From Acidovorax sp. (GTDB lineage Bacteria; Pseudomonadota; Gammaproteobacteria; Burkholderiales; Burkholderiaceae_C), in the NCBI GenBank assembly GCA_024711405.1, contig JANJSZ010000143.1:1-52479 (forward strand): DNA of 52,479 bases, read 5' to 3'. A program made the translations under genes and the position numbers. The notes beneath the pieces were generated by a model. That model was not told the DNA's origin. It searched no databases and worked only from the letters and a program-made list of their open reading frames with translations. Shown in pieces: positions 24,927 to 33,800 of the stretch (positions are counted from its first letter, which is position 1; the number at the start of each line of letters is the position of its first letter).

Positions 24927-25973
24927 TCAGACCAACTTCTTGAGCAGTTCGGCCTTCTTGGCGTCGAACTCTTCCTGCGTGAGGATGCCCTTGGCCTTGA
25001 GCTCGCCCAGCTTTTCGAGTGTGGCCATCACGTCTTCGGGCTTGACGCCCACCGGTGCCGCTGCAGCAGGCGTCTGCGCCGCCGCCCCGCCGCCTTGCAG
25101 ACCCGCCTGCAGGTTCTGCGCCAGCACCTGGCCCAGCGCCACGCCGGCGCCCAGGCCCATGGCGTCGCCGGCAATGCCGCCACCGCCATTGCCCGCGCCT
25201 TCGGCGAACTTCGGGATGGCCTGCGCGGTCTGGTACTGCATGAACTTGCCCATGTCGTTGCCGACCATGCCCATGCCGATCTTCTGGTCCAGGACTTTCT
25301 GCAGCTCTTCGGGCAGCGAGACGTTCTGCACCGTCAGGCTCTCGATGACGAGACCAATCTTGGCAAAAACGGGCGCCAGCTCCTTGGCCAGCGCATCGGC
25401 AAACATCACCTGGTTGGCCGCCAGGTCGAGAAACGGCAGGCCGCTGCCCGCGATGGCGTTGCTGATGTTCTGCAGCACCAGGCCGCGCAGCTGGCCTTCG
25501 AGGTCGGCCACGGGGTAGCTGTCGCGCGTGCCCGAGATCTCGGTGTGGAACAGCTTGGGGTCGGCGATGCGGTAGGCGTAGTTGCCGAACGCGCGCAGGC
25601 GCACCGCGCCAAAGTCCTTGTCGCGGATGGTGATGGGCTGGGGCGTGCCCCATTTCTGGTCGATCTGCTGGCGCGTGCTGAAGAAATACACATCGCTCTT
25701 GAAGGGCGACTGGAACAGCTTGTCCCAGTTCTTCAGATAGGTCAGCACCGGCAGGGTCTGCGTGGTGAGCTGGTAGGTGCCGGGGCCGAACACGTCGGCC
25801 ACCTGGCCCTCGTTGACGAACACCGCCATCTGCGACTCGCGCACCACCAGCGTGCCGCCGTTCTGGATTTCCATCCCCGCCATCGGGTAGCGCCAGGCCA
25901 GCGTGCCATCGCCCTCTTCGGTCCACTCCAGGATGTCGATGAACTGTTTCTTGATGAAGTCCATGAGGGCCAT
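24927..25973 (-). CDS. SPFH/Band-7 domain protein with C-terminal SHOCT motif
   Basis: 348 residues from ATG 25973 (MALMDFIKKQFIDILEW), preceded by GGGAGC. The SPFH domain spans about 20-250 (VRESQMAVFVNEGQVADVFG and later GLVIESLTVQNVSLPEELQ). A Gly/Ala-rich linker is followed by a SHOCT helix pair (LGELKAKGILTQEEFDAKK). No transmembrane segment is visible, as in the soluble 'virion core/YdjI-like' branch of SPFH proteins, which form membrane-associated scaffolds. It heads the minus-strand run that continues with DUF4178 and DUF350 genes. The longer open frame upstream (to 26273) overlaps the acyl-CoA ligase and is not used. Confidence 0.87.
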   Translation of the reverse strand: MALMDFIKKQFIDILEWTEEGDGTLAWRYPMAGMEIQNGGTLVVRESQMAVFVNEGQVADVFGPGTYQLTTQTLPVLTYLKNWDKLFQSPFKSDVYFFSTRQQIDQKWGTPQPITIRDKDFGAVRLRAFGNYAYRIADPKLFHTEISGTRDSYPVADLEGQLRGLVLQNISNAIAGSGLPFLDLAANQVMFADALAKELAPVFAKIGLVIESLTVQNVSLPEELQKVLDQKIGMGMVGNDMGKFMQYQTAQAIPKFAEGAGNGGGGIAGDAMGLGAGVALGQVLAQNLQAGLQGGGAAAQTPAAAAPVGVKPEDVMATLEKLGELKAKGILTQEEFDAKKAELLKKLV

Positions 25974-26010
25974 GCGGTGCTCCCGGTGGTGGATGGGAAA
26001 AGGGTCGACC

Positions 26011-26016
26011 ATCATA
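26011..26016 (-). promoter_or_regulatory. Candidate -10 element upstream of the SPFH gene
   Basis: TATGAT on the minus strand, 38 bases before the SPFH start and just after the acyl-CoA ligase stop. No convincing -35 box was seen, so the call is weak. Confidence 0.2.
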
Positions 26017-26071
26017 GCCAAAAGCTTTATCGCAGCGGTGGGCTTGCGCAGATTCTGCCTGCGCGATGGCT

Positions 26072-27679
26072 TTACTGGAGCTGTTCGCGCAGCGCGCGCT
26101 TGAGCAGTTTGCCGCCTGAGTTGCGAGGTAAAGGCATGTCTGACCAAGTGATGGTCTCTGGCACTTTGTAGTCCGTAAGCTGCGTTTGGCAATGAGCACG
26201 CACCGCCTCGTCGTCGTGCGCGACACCGGGCGCATAGATGAAAGCGTGCACCCGTTCCCCCAGCACCGGACACGGCAGGCCGACAATTGCTGCTTCGACC
26301 ACGCCGGGGATTGCCATCAACACGTTTTCTACTTCAGCTGAATAGATCTTAAAGCCGCCGCGGTTGAGCATGTCCTTCTTGCGATCGAAGAGTCGAATGA
26401 ACCCTTGCGCGTCGACCGATCCCATGTCCCCCGAATGCCAATACCCCCCCGAGAAAGACGAGTGCGTAGCCTCTGGGTTCTCCCAGTAGCCGGGCACCAC
26501 CATGGGGCCGGAAATCCACAGCTCGCCCATCTCCCCGGTGGGCACTTCGCGGCCCTCTTCGTCCATCACACGTACGTCGGCGCAAGGCAGTGGAACGCCA
26601 ACGGTGTCGGCATGGCCGCGCGTGAGTCCGGCGGGCATCATCGTGGTCGGCGAGGTCGTCTCCGTCGCGCCGTAGGCATTGATCAATGTCAGTCCCGGTA
26701 GCCGCTCGCCTAGAGAGTCGATGGCCGACACCGGCATGGGCGCGCCGCCATATCCACCGATGCGCCAATGCGAGAGATTCGTGCTGTCGAATGACGCGTG
26801 CAGGAGGCACAGCGTGTACATCGCCGGTACCATCAGTGTGTAGGTGATGCGCTCGGCCTCCATCGCCTGCAGAAACGACGCCGCCTTGAACTCCGGCAGA
26901 ACCACGATGACACCACCCACATGCACCATGGCGGCGATCACGGCGATCAGCCCGGTAACGTGGCTGGCAGGCACGGTCAGCGCCGAGCGGTCGCCGCTGC
27001 GCAGGCCCATGCATGCCTCGTAGTGGCGTACGGAATGCGCGACGTTGAGGTGCGTCAGCATGGCACCTTTGGGCCGCCCGGTCGTGCCAGAGGTGTACAG
27101 GATGACCGCTGTGTCTTGTTCTTGTACGGCGGCGATGCCCGCTGTTGCTTCGCCCGAGGTGCCCAGCGTATCAAGCGCCAGCGCCCCGGCGGCGGCACCT
27201 GATACCGTGATGTGCAGACGCAACCCCGGGACGTCTGCAGCGTCAGGAATGCGCTCGGCCAGCGCCGCATCAAACACGATTGCGCAGGCGCTGCACTGGG
27301 CCAACATGTACGCAAGGCCAGGTTTTTGCTCGCGCTCGCCGATGGGCACGGCGATGGCGCCCAGGCGCTGCAGCGCGAAAAGTACGGCAACAAACGCCGG
27401 CTGGTTGCCCATGAACAGCGCCACGCGTTCGCCCGCCGTCACGCCCTGCGCGGCCAAACCTGCGGCGATGCGTGCCACTTCAGCGTCAAGTTGGCGATAG
27501 CTCCAGCGCAGTGCGCCGCACACGACGGCATCGCTGTCGCCATGTGTGGCCACAGCGCGTTCGAGCAAGGAATGCATGCTCTGGGGCCGCTCGGTGAAGC
27601 AGCGCACGGTGCGGTCGCCGTAGATGGCCTCCACACGCATTGTGGGCGTTTGGTCGGGGTTCCAGTGTGGGCGGTTCAT
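26072..27679 (-). CDS. AMP-forming acyl-CoA ligase
   Basis: 535 residues of the ANL superfamily; activates a carboxylic acid to its CoA thioester through an acyl-adenylate. Visible motifs: P-loop VILYTSGTTGRPKG (about 192-205), YGATETTSP, the hinge region GFIRLFDRKKDMLNRGGFKIYS and the C-terminal catalytic Lys in RNSGGKLLKRALR. Its ATG overlaps the livF stop (ATGA), so it is the last gene of the GntR-Liv operon. The Liv system probably imports the acid that this enzyme activates; an aromatic or branched acid is likely, but the exact substrate cannot be read from sequence. Confidence 0.9.
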   Translation of the reverse strand: MNRPHWNPDQTPTMRVEAIYGDRTVRCFTERPQSMHSLLERAVATHGDSDAVVCGALRWSYRQLDAEVARIAAGLAAQGVTAGERVALFMGNQPAFVAVLFALQRLGAIAVPIGEREQKPGLAYMLAQCSACAIVFDAALAERIPDAADVPGLRLHITVSGAAAGALALDTLGTSGEATAGIAAVQEQDTAVILYTSGTTGRPKGAMLTHLNVAHSVRHYEACMGLRSGDRSALTVPASHVTGLIAVIAAMVHVGGVIVVLPEFKAASFLQAMEAERITYTLMVPAMYTLCLLHASFDSTNLSHWRIGGYGGAPMPVSAIDSLGERLPGLTLINAYGATETTSPTTMMPAGLTRGHADTVGVPLPCADVRVMDEEGREVPTGEMGELWISGPMVVPGYWENPEATHSSFSGGYWHSGDMGSVDAQGFIRLFDRKKDMLNRGGFKIYSAEVENVLMAIPGVVEAAIVGLPCPVLGERVHAFIYAPGVAHDDEAVRAHCQTQLTDYKVPETITWSDMPLPRNSGGKLLKRALREQLQ

Positions 27680-28338
27680 GCCGCACTCTCTTCGGTCGCA
27701 GCCACGTTGGCGCCGCGCTCGATCACATATTCGACGTCCACCAGCTTGCGCGAATGGTTCAGGTCCGATTGCGCGATGAGGACCGACAGCGCGCTGCCAC
27801 GCAGTCCGGCGATGACCTCGCCCAGTCGCATCGACAAGGCTGGCGCAACGCCTTCAAAGGGCTCGTCAAGCAACAGCAGGCGCTTGCCGATCGCCAAAGC
27901 CCGCGCCAAGGCAACCAACTTTTGCTGGCCACCCGATAACAGGAGCGCACGACGTTCGCGCATGGCAGTCAGTTCAGGTAGCACCCCGTATACGAAGTCG
28001 AGCCGCTGCGTAGCGTTGTGAGCGCCTGTCGCCCACAGAGGCACGAGAATGTTCTCCTCAACCGTCAGTTCGGGCACCAAGCCACGGTCTTCGGGCATGT
28101 AGCCGATACCGAGCGCAGCGCGCTCATGCTTGGGCGTTTTCGCCAGGTCCTTTCCGTCGAAGTAGATGGTGCCTTGAGTGGGTACGAGGTGGCCCATCAC
28201 CGAACGAAGCAGCGTGGTTTTGCCCGCGCCGTTTCGACCGATGAGCCCAGTCATGCTGCTGTGCGCAACGGTCAGGCTCAGGCCTCGCAGCACCTGCACG
28301 GAACCGATGGAGACATGGATCGATTGGATGGCGAGCAT
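27676..28338 (-). CDS. livF: Branched-chain amino acid-type ABC transporter ATPase LivF
   Basis: 220 residues. Walker A GRNGAGKTT (about 34-42), signature LLSGGQQKLVALARAL, Walker B RLLLLDEPFEG. One of two cytoplasmic ATPases of the HAAT importer. It begins 3 bases after the livG stop and its own stop overlaps the start of the acyl-CoA ligase. It is a little shorter than the usual 230-240 residues at the C-terminus. Confidence 0.92.
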   Translation of the reverse strand: MLAIQSIHVSIGSVQVLRGLSLTVAHSSMTGLIGRNGAGKTTLLRSVMGHLVPTQGTIYFDGKDLAKTPKHERAALGIGYMPEDRGLVPELTVEENILVPLWATGAHNATQRLDFVYGVLPELTAMRERRALLLSGGQQKLVALARALAIGKRLLLLDEPFEGVAPALSMRLGEVIAGLRGSALSVLIAQSDLNHSRKLVDVEYVIERGANVAATEESAA

Positions 28339-28341
28339 CGC

Positions 28342-29151
28342 TTACTCCTGCTGTAGGGTGCCAGTTACGTAGCGGCGCACGTCATCGGTGGCGAGCGCAG
28401 CCTGCGGCGTGTTGTCGGCAATGATGCGGCCGCTGTAGAAAGCGATCACGCGATCGGCGTAGCGCTTGACAATGTCCATGTCGTGCTCCACGAAGAGCAC
28501 CGCCATCGACTCCTGGCCGAGCGCGGTCATGATGATTTCCATCATCGGGAATTTCTCTTCCGCAGAAACACCGCTGGTGGGCTCGTCGAGCAGCAGCAGG
28601 CGCGGGTGGCCTGTCATGGCCATGGCAATGTCCAGCAGCTTGCGCACGCCGCCGGGCAGCTCGGCGACCCGGCGTTCGCGGTGCTCGCTGAGGTTGAAGC
28701 GCGCCAAGAGCGCGTCGGCGCGCACTACCGCATCGGCATGCCGTGCGGACTGCCAGAACGAGAGCCTGTTTTCGTGGCAGGCCGTGGCCACCAGCATGTT
28801 GTCAAGGACCGACAACTCCTGAAATAGCTGCGGAATCTGAAACGACCGTGCCACGCCCAGGTGCGTAATCTCGCGCGGCGTGAGCCGCGTGATGTCGCGT
28901 TCGCCCAGCACAATGCTGCCGGTGTCAGGCTTGAGGTAGCCGGTGATCATGTTGACGAACGTCGTCTTGCCTGCCCCGTTGCTGCCGATCAGGCTTACCC
29001 TTTCACCGACACCGATGGCGACCTCAATGCCGCTGGCCGCAACCACTGCACCAAAGCGTTTCTCGATGCCGCTGGCACGCAGCAGAATCTCGCGTTCTGC
29101 CAAGGCGGTAGGTTGCTTCGCTCTGGTGCGCGGATGCAAAACGGCGCTCAT
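28342..29151 (-). CDS. livG: Branched-chain amino acid-type ABC transporter ATPase LivG
   Basis: 269 residues from ATG 29151, which overlaps the livM stop (ATGA). Walker A GSNGAGKTT, Walker B RLLLLDEPTSGVS. The signature is LPGGVRKLLD instead of the usual LSxGQQRRLE of LivG, an unusual Q-loop-side variant. The C-terminal VEHDMDIVKRYADRV is typical. An upstream open extension to 29253 lies inside livM and is not used. Confidence 0.9.
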   Translation of the reverse strand: MSAVLHPRTRAKQPTALAEREILLRASGIEKRFGAVVAASGIEVAIGVGERVSLIGSNGAGKTTFVNMITGYLKPDTGSIVLGERDITRLTPREITHLGVARSFQIPQLFQELSVLDNMLVATACHENRLSFWQSARHADAVVRADALLARFNLSEHRERRVAELPGGVRKLLDIAMAMTGHPRLLLLDEPTSGVSAEEKFPMMEIIMTALGQESMAVLFVEHDMDIVKRYADRVIAFYSGRIIADNTPQAALATDDVRRYVTGTLQQE

Positions 29152-30143
29152 GAGCGGTCTCCTTTCGCGCTGCGATCGACCCACAACGAGCCGATCCCGC
29201 GGGGCAGGAAGCGGATCATCACCAGCAGAAATAGACCGAGCGACAACTGCCAAGTGTTGGGGAAATAGAGGCTGGAGAACGAGCGCACAACCTCCAACAG
29301 CGTTGATGCGATAAACACCGCGAGCACGCTCTGCCAGCCAGCGAGAATCGCAACGAAGACGAACTCGCCAGAGGTGGTCCAGAAGCTGAAGTTCGGGTCG
29401 ATGTGGCCGAGCGACATCACGGTCAGCGCACCGCCCACGCCCCCGGCAAAGGCCGCGAGAAGGTAGTTGATGCCCATCGCCTGTTTAACCGAACCGCCGA
29501 GGTATTCAACACGCAGTTCATTCTCGCGCACTGCCAGCGTGACTAGGCCGCGCGTCGAATGGAAATAAACGTGCGCCATCAGCGCAAAGATTCCAGCGAC
29601 CGCGATCGTCACGCCGTAGAGCACATAGGCCACACGCTCATCCGCCAGCGTCTGGCCAAACAGCGTGGGGCGGCCCATGTTGAAGCCGTCGGATCCGCCC
29701 AGCGCGTTGGTCTTCACCAAGGCGCCGTAGCAGACCATGGACAGCGCAAGTGTCAGCATGGCGAAGAAAATGCCACGGTAGCGTGCGAGCAGAGGCGCAA
29801 AAGGCGCAGCCACCACCAGTGCCGCCACGCCACCCATCAGCGCCAGGCCGAGTGCGTCGGTAATGCCGAGCTTATTAAAAGTCAGCGCTGCCGCATAGCC
29901 GCCTACCGAAAACACCAGGCCCTGGCCGAAAGACACCACGCCGCCGCGCATCAGCAATACGATGCCCAGTGACACCAGTCCGTGCGATGCAGCCATAGTG
30001 AGCAGAAAGACCAGCCACCGTGGCATGAAGGCGCCGCCAATAATCAGCGCAGCGATCGAGGCGATGCCTACCAGCAGCGCAAGGGTTCGACGCGGCGCGT
30101 ATGGAACGGCCACTGGGGCAGGAGTGAGAGGAATACTCTGCAT
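29148..30143 (-). CDS. livM: Branched-chain amino acid-type ABC permease LivM
   Basis: 331 residues, about nine hydrophobic helices, with the family segment RGGVVSFGQGLVFSVGGYAAA and the ATPase-contact loop near VRENELRVEYLGG. Starts 3 bases after livH and overlaps livG. Inner-membrane half of the importer. Confidence 0.92.
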   Translation of the reverse strand: MQSIPLTPAPVAVPYAPRRTLALLVGIASIAALIIGGAFMPRWLVFLLTMAASHGLVSLGIVLLMRGGVVSFGQGLVFSVGGYAAALTFNKLGITDALGLALMGGVAALVVAAPFAPLLARYRGIFFAMLTLALSMVCYGALVKTNALGGSDGFNMGRPTLFGQTLADERVAYVLYGVTIAVAGIFALMAHVYFHSTRGLVTLAVRENELRVEYLGGSVKQAMGINYLLAAFAGGVGGALTVMSLGHIDPNFSFWTTSGEFVFVAILAGWQSVLAVFIASTLLEVVRSFSSLYFPNTWQLSLGLFLLVMIRFLPRGIGSLWVDRSAKGDRS

Positions 30144-30146
30144 AGG

Positions 30147-31043
30147 TCAAATCTTTCGCGCTTGAATGCGTTGAAATAGCCCTTCGGGCCTGACGATGAG
30201 CACCAGCGCCATCACGATGTAGATGGAGAAGAGCTCGATTTCTGGCATGACGTGCACCGCAAAAGATCGCGCGAGACCCACGATGAGTGCGCCGATGGCG
30301 GCGCCCTCAATGCTCCCAAGCCCGCCGATGATCACGACGGCAAAGGACACGATGATCACGCCGACCGACACTCCCGGCTGTACCGAGATCAGAGGTGCCG
30401 TGAAGGCGCCGCCGAGGGCGGCGAGGAAAATGCCGGCCGAGAAGGCCAGCAGGTAAACGCGCGAGACATTCACACCCATGCTGGCTGCGACCTCTTCGCT
30501 GTGGATCACGGCGAGCACTATCTTGCCGTGGCGGGTGCAATTGAGCCCCCACCAGACGGCCAGCCCCACGATAACCGCGATGACCATCAGCATGAAGTCG
30601 TAACCCACATACACCTGGGTACCGATTTCCACGTTTCCAAAGAGTGCGTAGGGCTCCGAGACGTAGTACGGATTGGCACCCCAGATGAGCTTGGTGACGT
30701 CTTCCAGGATCAGAAACAAGGCGTAGGTGACCAGCACCAGCAACACCTCATCACGGCCGTAAAAAAAGCGCAACAAATAGCGCTCGGTCAGCGGCGCGAA
30801 GATCAGTGCCACCGCAATCGCAGCCAGCAACATCGCAACCAGTGACCATTGCGGCGCGAAATTCAGGGTGGCAAACCAACCCACGAGGCTGGCGGCGGCA
30901 TAGGCGCCCAGTGCATAGAAGCTGCCATGCGCGATATTGAGAATCTTCAGCACACCGAACACGAGCGTGAGCCCGAGCGCAACGATGAAGAGCCACGACG
31001 CATAGCTCAGACCGTCGATGAGGATGGTGATGGCGGTATTCAT
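30147..31043 (-). CDS. livH: Branched-chain amino acid-type ABC permease LivH
   Basis: 298 residues, about eight hydrophobic helices; LivH hallmarks GLTLVFGVLKILNIAHGSFYALGAY near the N-terminus and VGVIIVSFAVVIIGGLGSIEGA toward the C-terminus. It lies 108 bases after the receptor gene and is tightly followed by livM. Confidence 0.92.
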   Translation of the reverse strand: MNTAITILIDGLSYASWLFIVALGLTLVFGVLKILNIAHGSFYALGAYAAASLVGWFATLNFAPQWSLVAMLLAAIAVALIFAPLTERYLLRFFYGRDEVLLVLVTYALFLILEDVTKLIWGANPYYVSEPYALFGNVEIGTQVYVGYDFMLMVIAVIVGLAVWWGLNCTRHGKIVLAVIHSEEVAASMGVNVSRVYLLAFSAGIFLAALGGAFTAPLISVQPGVSVGVIIVSFAVVIIGGLGSIEGAAIGALIVGLARSFAVHVMPEIELFSIYIVMALVLIVRPEGLFQRIQARKI

Positions 31044-31151
31044 GCCCGTCCTGGTATATGTTGTGGGGGTGACAATGAGGCCGTCAGCCCGCGCGCTGCT
31101 CGGGCTGACGGAGTCTCCGTGCCACTGGGATACGATGCAGCGCTTAGGCGC

Positions 31152-32495
31152 TTAGCACTTCGATCCGGCGAATCCGCTCTTGATCCATTCTTCCGATTTC
31201 ATGTGAGCGGGCGGGTTGACGCACTCGGCCGGGAAGCGCTGGATATCGTCGATCACCACCATCTTTTTGGCCGCGTCGTAGCGCGTCTTGCCAATGGCGG
31301 TTTCTTGCATCGCCTGCTGGCCGTCACCCAGCGCCATGCGGATCTTTCCAGCGGGGGAATCCCATTCCATGCCTTTGAGCGCAGCCGCCAGTTGCTCTGA
31401 CGTGGGCTTCTTGCCGCCATTGGCCGCCATGGCCTTCTCGGCGGCGAGCTTCAAGCCCATGAGCGCCTGCGCCATGCGGTAGGGAGCCTGTGCCGGGTAG
31501 GTGTTGTAGCCCTTTTGGTACGTACTCCACCACCAGTCGTTCAACGCTGACTTGGGCGAGAGCAGGCCGTAGGCGCCGCGCGCACCAAGGATCGCGCCGT
31601 CGGGCATCTTGTTGCCCAGATTGGTCAGTACATGGTCAGCGGCAGACAGCACTACTTGCGAGCGTTTGAACAGTCCGCGTGGACCCGACTGCAGGATGAA
31701 TGCCTGCAGGTCACCACCCCACAGGCTGGAATGCGTGACGTCGGCACTCTTGGACATTAATACTGATATTTCGGTACCGTACTGGCCTGCGCCGAACTTG
31801 GGCAGCAGATCCTCGCCCAGCTTTGCACCTGGATAGAGCTGGGCCATCGACAGCATGAAGTCCTTGCGCGAATCCTGGCCCCATGCATAGTCTTGGTTGA
31901 TCATGTTGTACGTTGCGACTTTGATGTCGCGCGCCTTCATGTAGCGGGCTAATGCGACGTTGTCCATGGTGGCGTGCGACGCCGTGCGAAAGACGTAGTT
32001 GTATTTCGCATCCTCGAAGATGCGCGGCGTGCCGCAGTCGTAGAGGATGAGGAACTTCTTCAATTCCTCTGCGACCGGGGCCGCGGCCAGGCAATCCCCA
32101 GAACTGACGTAGCCGATTACCGCATCAACTTTTTCGCGGTCGTAGAGATTGCGCAGCTCTTGCACCTGCTTGGTCGCGCCGCCGTTCTCATCTACATAGA
32201 TGGCTTCAATCTTCATGCCACCGAAACCGGTTTTGTTGTACGGAGCAGGCGCCTCGCCTTTGTTGAACGCATCCACTAACACCTTCGCACCGTTGACGGC
32301 GGGAATGCCAAAGCTTTCCGCCGCTTGGCCCGAGAGAAAACTGACAACGCCGATCTTGAAGGTTTCCTGCGCATGGGCGGTCATGCCGAGCGCGACCATG
32401 CCGACGGCTACCGCGCTCCGCGCCAAATGGCGGTACCAGATGGCCGGTTGTGGCAACCCCGAAATTTGTTGATGCTTCTTCTGCTTCGATTCCAT
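31152..32495 (-). CDS. Periplasmic binding protein of a Liv-type ABC importer
   Basis: 447 residues. Signal peptide to about residue 42 (ends MTAHAQ), mature start ETFKIGVVSFLSGQAAESFG. Leu/Ile/Val-binding fold, but of the longer branch seen with non-amino-acid ligands such as aromatic acids. ATG 32495 follows CAAGGAG at 7 bases. With the acyl-CoA ligase in the operon the ligand is more likely an organic acid than an amino acid; this is inference. Confidence 0.9.
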   Translation of the reverse strand: MESKQKKHQQISGLPQPAIWYRHLARSAVAVGMVALGMTAHAQETFKIGVVSFLSGQAAESFGIPAVNGAKVLVDAFNKGEAPAPYNKTGFGGMKIEAIYVDENGGATKQVQELRNLYDREKVDAVIGYVSSGDCLAAAPVAEELKKFLILYDCGTPRIFEDAKYNYVFRTASHATMDNVALARYMKARDIKVATYNMINQDYAWGQDSRKDFMLSMAQLYPGAKLGEDLLPKFGAGQYGTEISVLMSKSADVTHSSLWGGDLQAFILQSGPRGLFKRSQVVLSAADHVLTNLGNKMPDGAILGARGAYGLLSPKSALNDWWWSTYQKGYNTYPAQAPYRMAQALMGLKLAAEKAMAANGGKKPTSEQLAAALKGMEWDSPAGKIRMALGDGQQAMQETAIGKTRYDAAKKMVVIDDIQRFPAECVNPPAHMKSEEWIKSGFAGSKC

Positions 32496-32515
32496 GTCTG
32501 TCTCCTTGTAGTGAA

Positions 32516-33262
32516 CTAGGGTGCTGTCGTGATGGGCGTGCGCATGTCCAAGCCCGTCATCTCGAAACCTTTTTGAAAATCAACCATGTGCTTTCGCGTC
32601 CACTCGGTGGCGGATTGCACGTCCTTGCACAGAAGTGCATCGAGGATGGCGCGATGCGCCACCAGGTTGCGCGCCTTGGACTGAGGCAAGTGCAGATGGA
32701 TCTGCAGCAGCGTAGGGTTGTAGAGCAGGCTGATCGGCTCGCGTGCGAGCATGAGCGCGCGGTTGTGGCTGGCGCGGCCGACCAAGGCGTGGAATTCAAC
32801 GTCGAGCTCAACGAGGCGGATGTTCTCTTCCATCGACGTTGCACCGCGAGCTTGGAGTTCTGCGGTGAGCGCCGTGTTGGCTTCCAGCGCCTCGATATCT
32901 TCGGAGTTCGCCTGTACCGCAGCGAGTCCGGCGGCAAGCGGCTCCAGCGTGACGGCGACCTGCCACAGCTCCTGGAAGGTGGTCTGTTGCAGCAATAACA
33001 AGCGCGTTGCACGGGGGGCAAGGTCGTAGAGGCCCGGCAAGGTGACGAAAAGCCGGCGCCCTTCGCGGCGCTGCAGCAGCCCCTCTTGCTCGATCTGACG
33101 GATGGCTTCTCGCACCGTGGAGCGATGGACGCCGAATTGCTCGGCCAAGCTCTGCTCGGTCGGCATTGGCATGCCAGGCTGGATTTGTCCACTGAGAATG
33201 CTGCGTTCGATCTCTGCGGAAACGGCCTTGTAGGCTGGCTCGATGCGAAGCCGGTTGAACAT
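32516..33262 (-). CDS. GntR-family (FadR subfamily) regulator of the Liv-acyl-CoA ligase operon
   Basis: 248 residues from ATG 33262 (MFNRLRIEPAYKAVSAEIER). Winged HTH at about 10-75 (SLAEQFGVHRSTVREAIRQIEQEGLL); FCD/FadR ligand domain after about 85. It is the first gene of the operon, 20 bases before the receptor gene, so it likely controls its own operon. The frame is open to a GTG at 33436, but that extension would contain the palindrome TTGTCGGACAA (33398-33408), a FadR-type operator, so the short start is preferred. The Shine-Dalgarno is weak for either. Confidence 0.85.
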   Translation of the reverse strand: MFNRLRIEPAYKAVSAEIERSILSGQIQPGMPMPTEQSLAEQFGVHRSTVREAIRQIEQEGLLQRREGRRLFVTLPGLYDLAPRATRLLLLQQTTFQELWQVAVTLEPLAAGLAAVQANSEDIEALEANTALTAELQARGATSMEENIRLVELDVEFHALVGRASHNRALMLAREPISLLYNPTLLQIHLHLPQSKARNLVAHRAILDALLCKDVQSATEWTRKHMVDFQKGFEMTGLDMRTPITTAP

Positions 33263-33623
33263 CGAACCATCGGCGAGCGCCTTCGCTTTGCCAGATGGCG
33301 ATGCGACGCTCTCAGATGGTGTGCCTGCCTTGCGGCGTGACGGATGAATGCGACCGTTCAATCGATGTCTCCTTGCGGCTGTCGCGCTGCAATTTGTTTG
33401 TCGGACAATCGGATTTTGGGTAGCTCGTGCGTTCACCCGTTATCGGGTTTTCCCGCGCCTGTCAGAAAGCCTGCGCCTTGGGAATGCCATTTCTAGGCGG
33501 CTTCCAAATGGAAGAGGCCAGAAATCGGTCGTAGCTATAGAGCCGCGAAGACGTCACGCCACGGCCAGCGCAGCTAGGGCGTGCCATCAATCGGTATCCG
33601 AGTGCAACCAAAGGCCATGGTGC
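33263..33623. other. Intergenic region upstream of the GntR-Liv operon
   Basis: 361 bases without a supported gene. It holds the candidate operator at 33398-33408 and a short TAGCTAT repeat fragment (near 33531). Its distal edge runs into the transposase remnant. Confidence 0.5.
33398..33408. promoter_or_regulatory. Candidate GntR/FadR-type operator TTGTCGGACAA
   Basis: Perfect 4-base arms TTGT/ACAA with central CGG, fitting the TNGTNNNACNA pattern of FadR-subfamily regulators. It is 136 bases upstream of the gntR start and could autoregulate the whole operon. Confidence 0.5.
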
Positions 33624-33779
33624 TCAATTGAGCCAAACCATGGTTACGGCCAAGTGAATGGCACCCAGAAAATTGCGCGCCGTCTTGTCATAACGCGTAG
33701 CAATGGCCCGGTATCGCTTAAGACGCGCAAAGAAGTTCTCGATCAGGTGGCGCACCTTGTACTGAATCGCCGGGTCTGA
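33624..33779 (-). pseudogene. IS5-type transposase, C-terminal remnant
   Basis: 51 codons plus stop on the minus strand, reading IQYKVRHLIENFFARLK, then RYRAIATRYDKTARNF and LGAIHLAVTMVWLN. This is the C-terminal end of an IS5-family DDE transposase including the final catalytic-E helix region. No upstream part or terminal repeats are present, so it is a dead fragment. It lies between the GntR-Liv operon and the flagellar-like gene. Confidence 0.8.
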
Positions 33780-33800
33780 ACTGCCCCCCAGAAACAACCA

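Noticed and set aside
33348-33779. Plus-strand open frame of about 143 codons upstream of the flagellar-like gene
   Set aside because: It lies opposite the IS5 transposase remnant and has no coding character.
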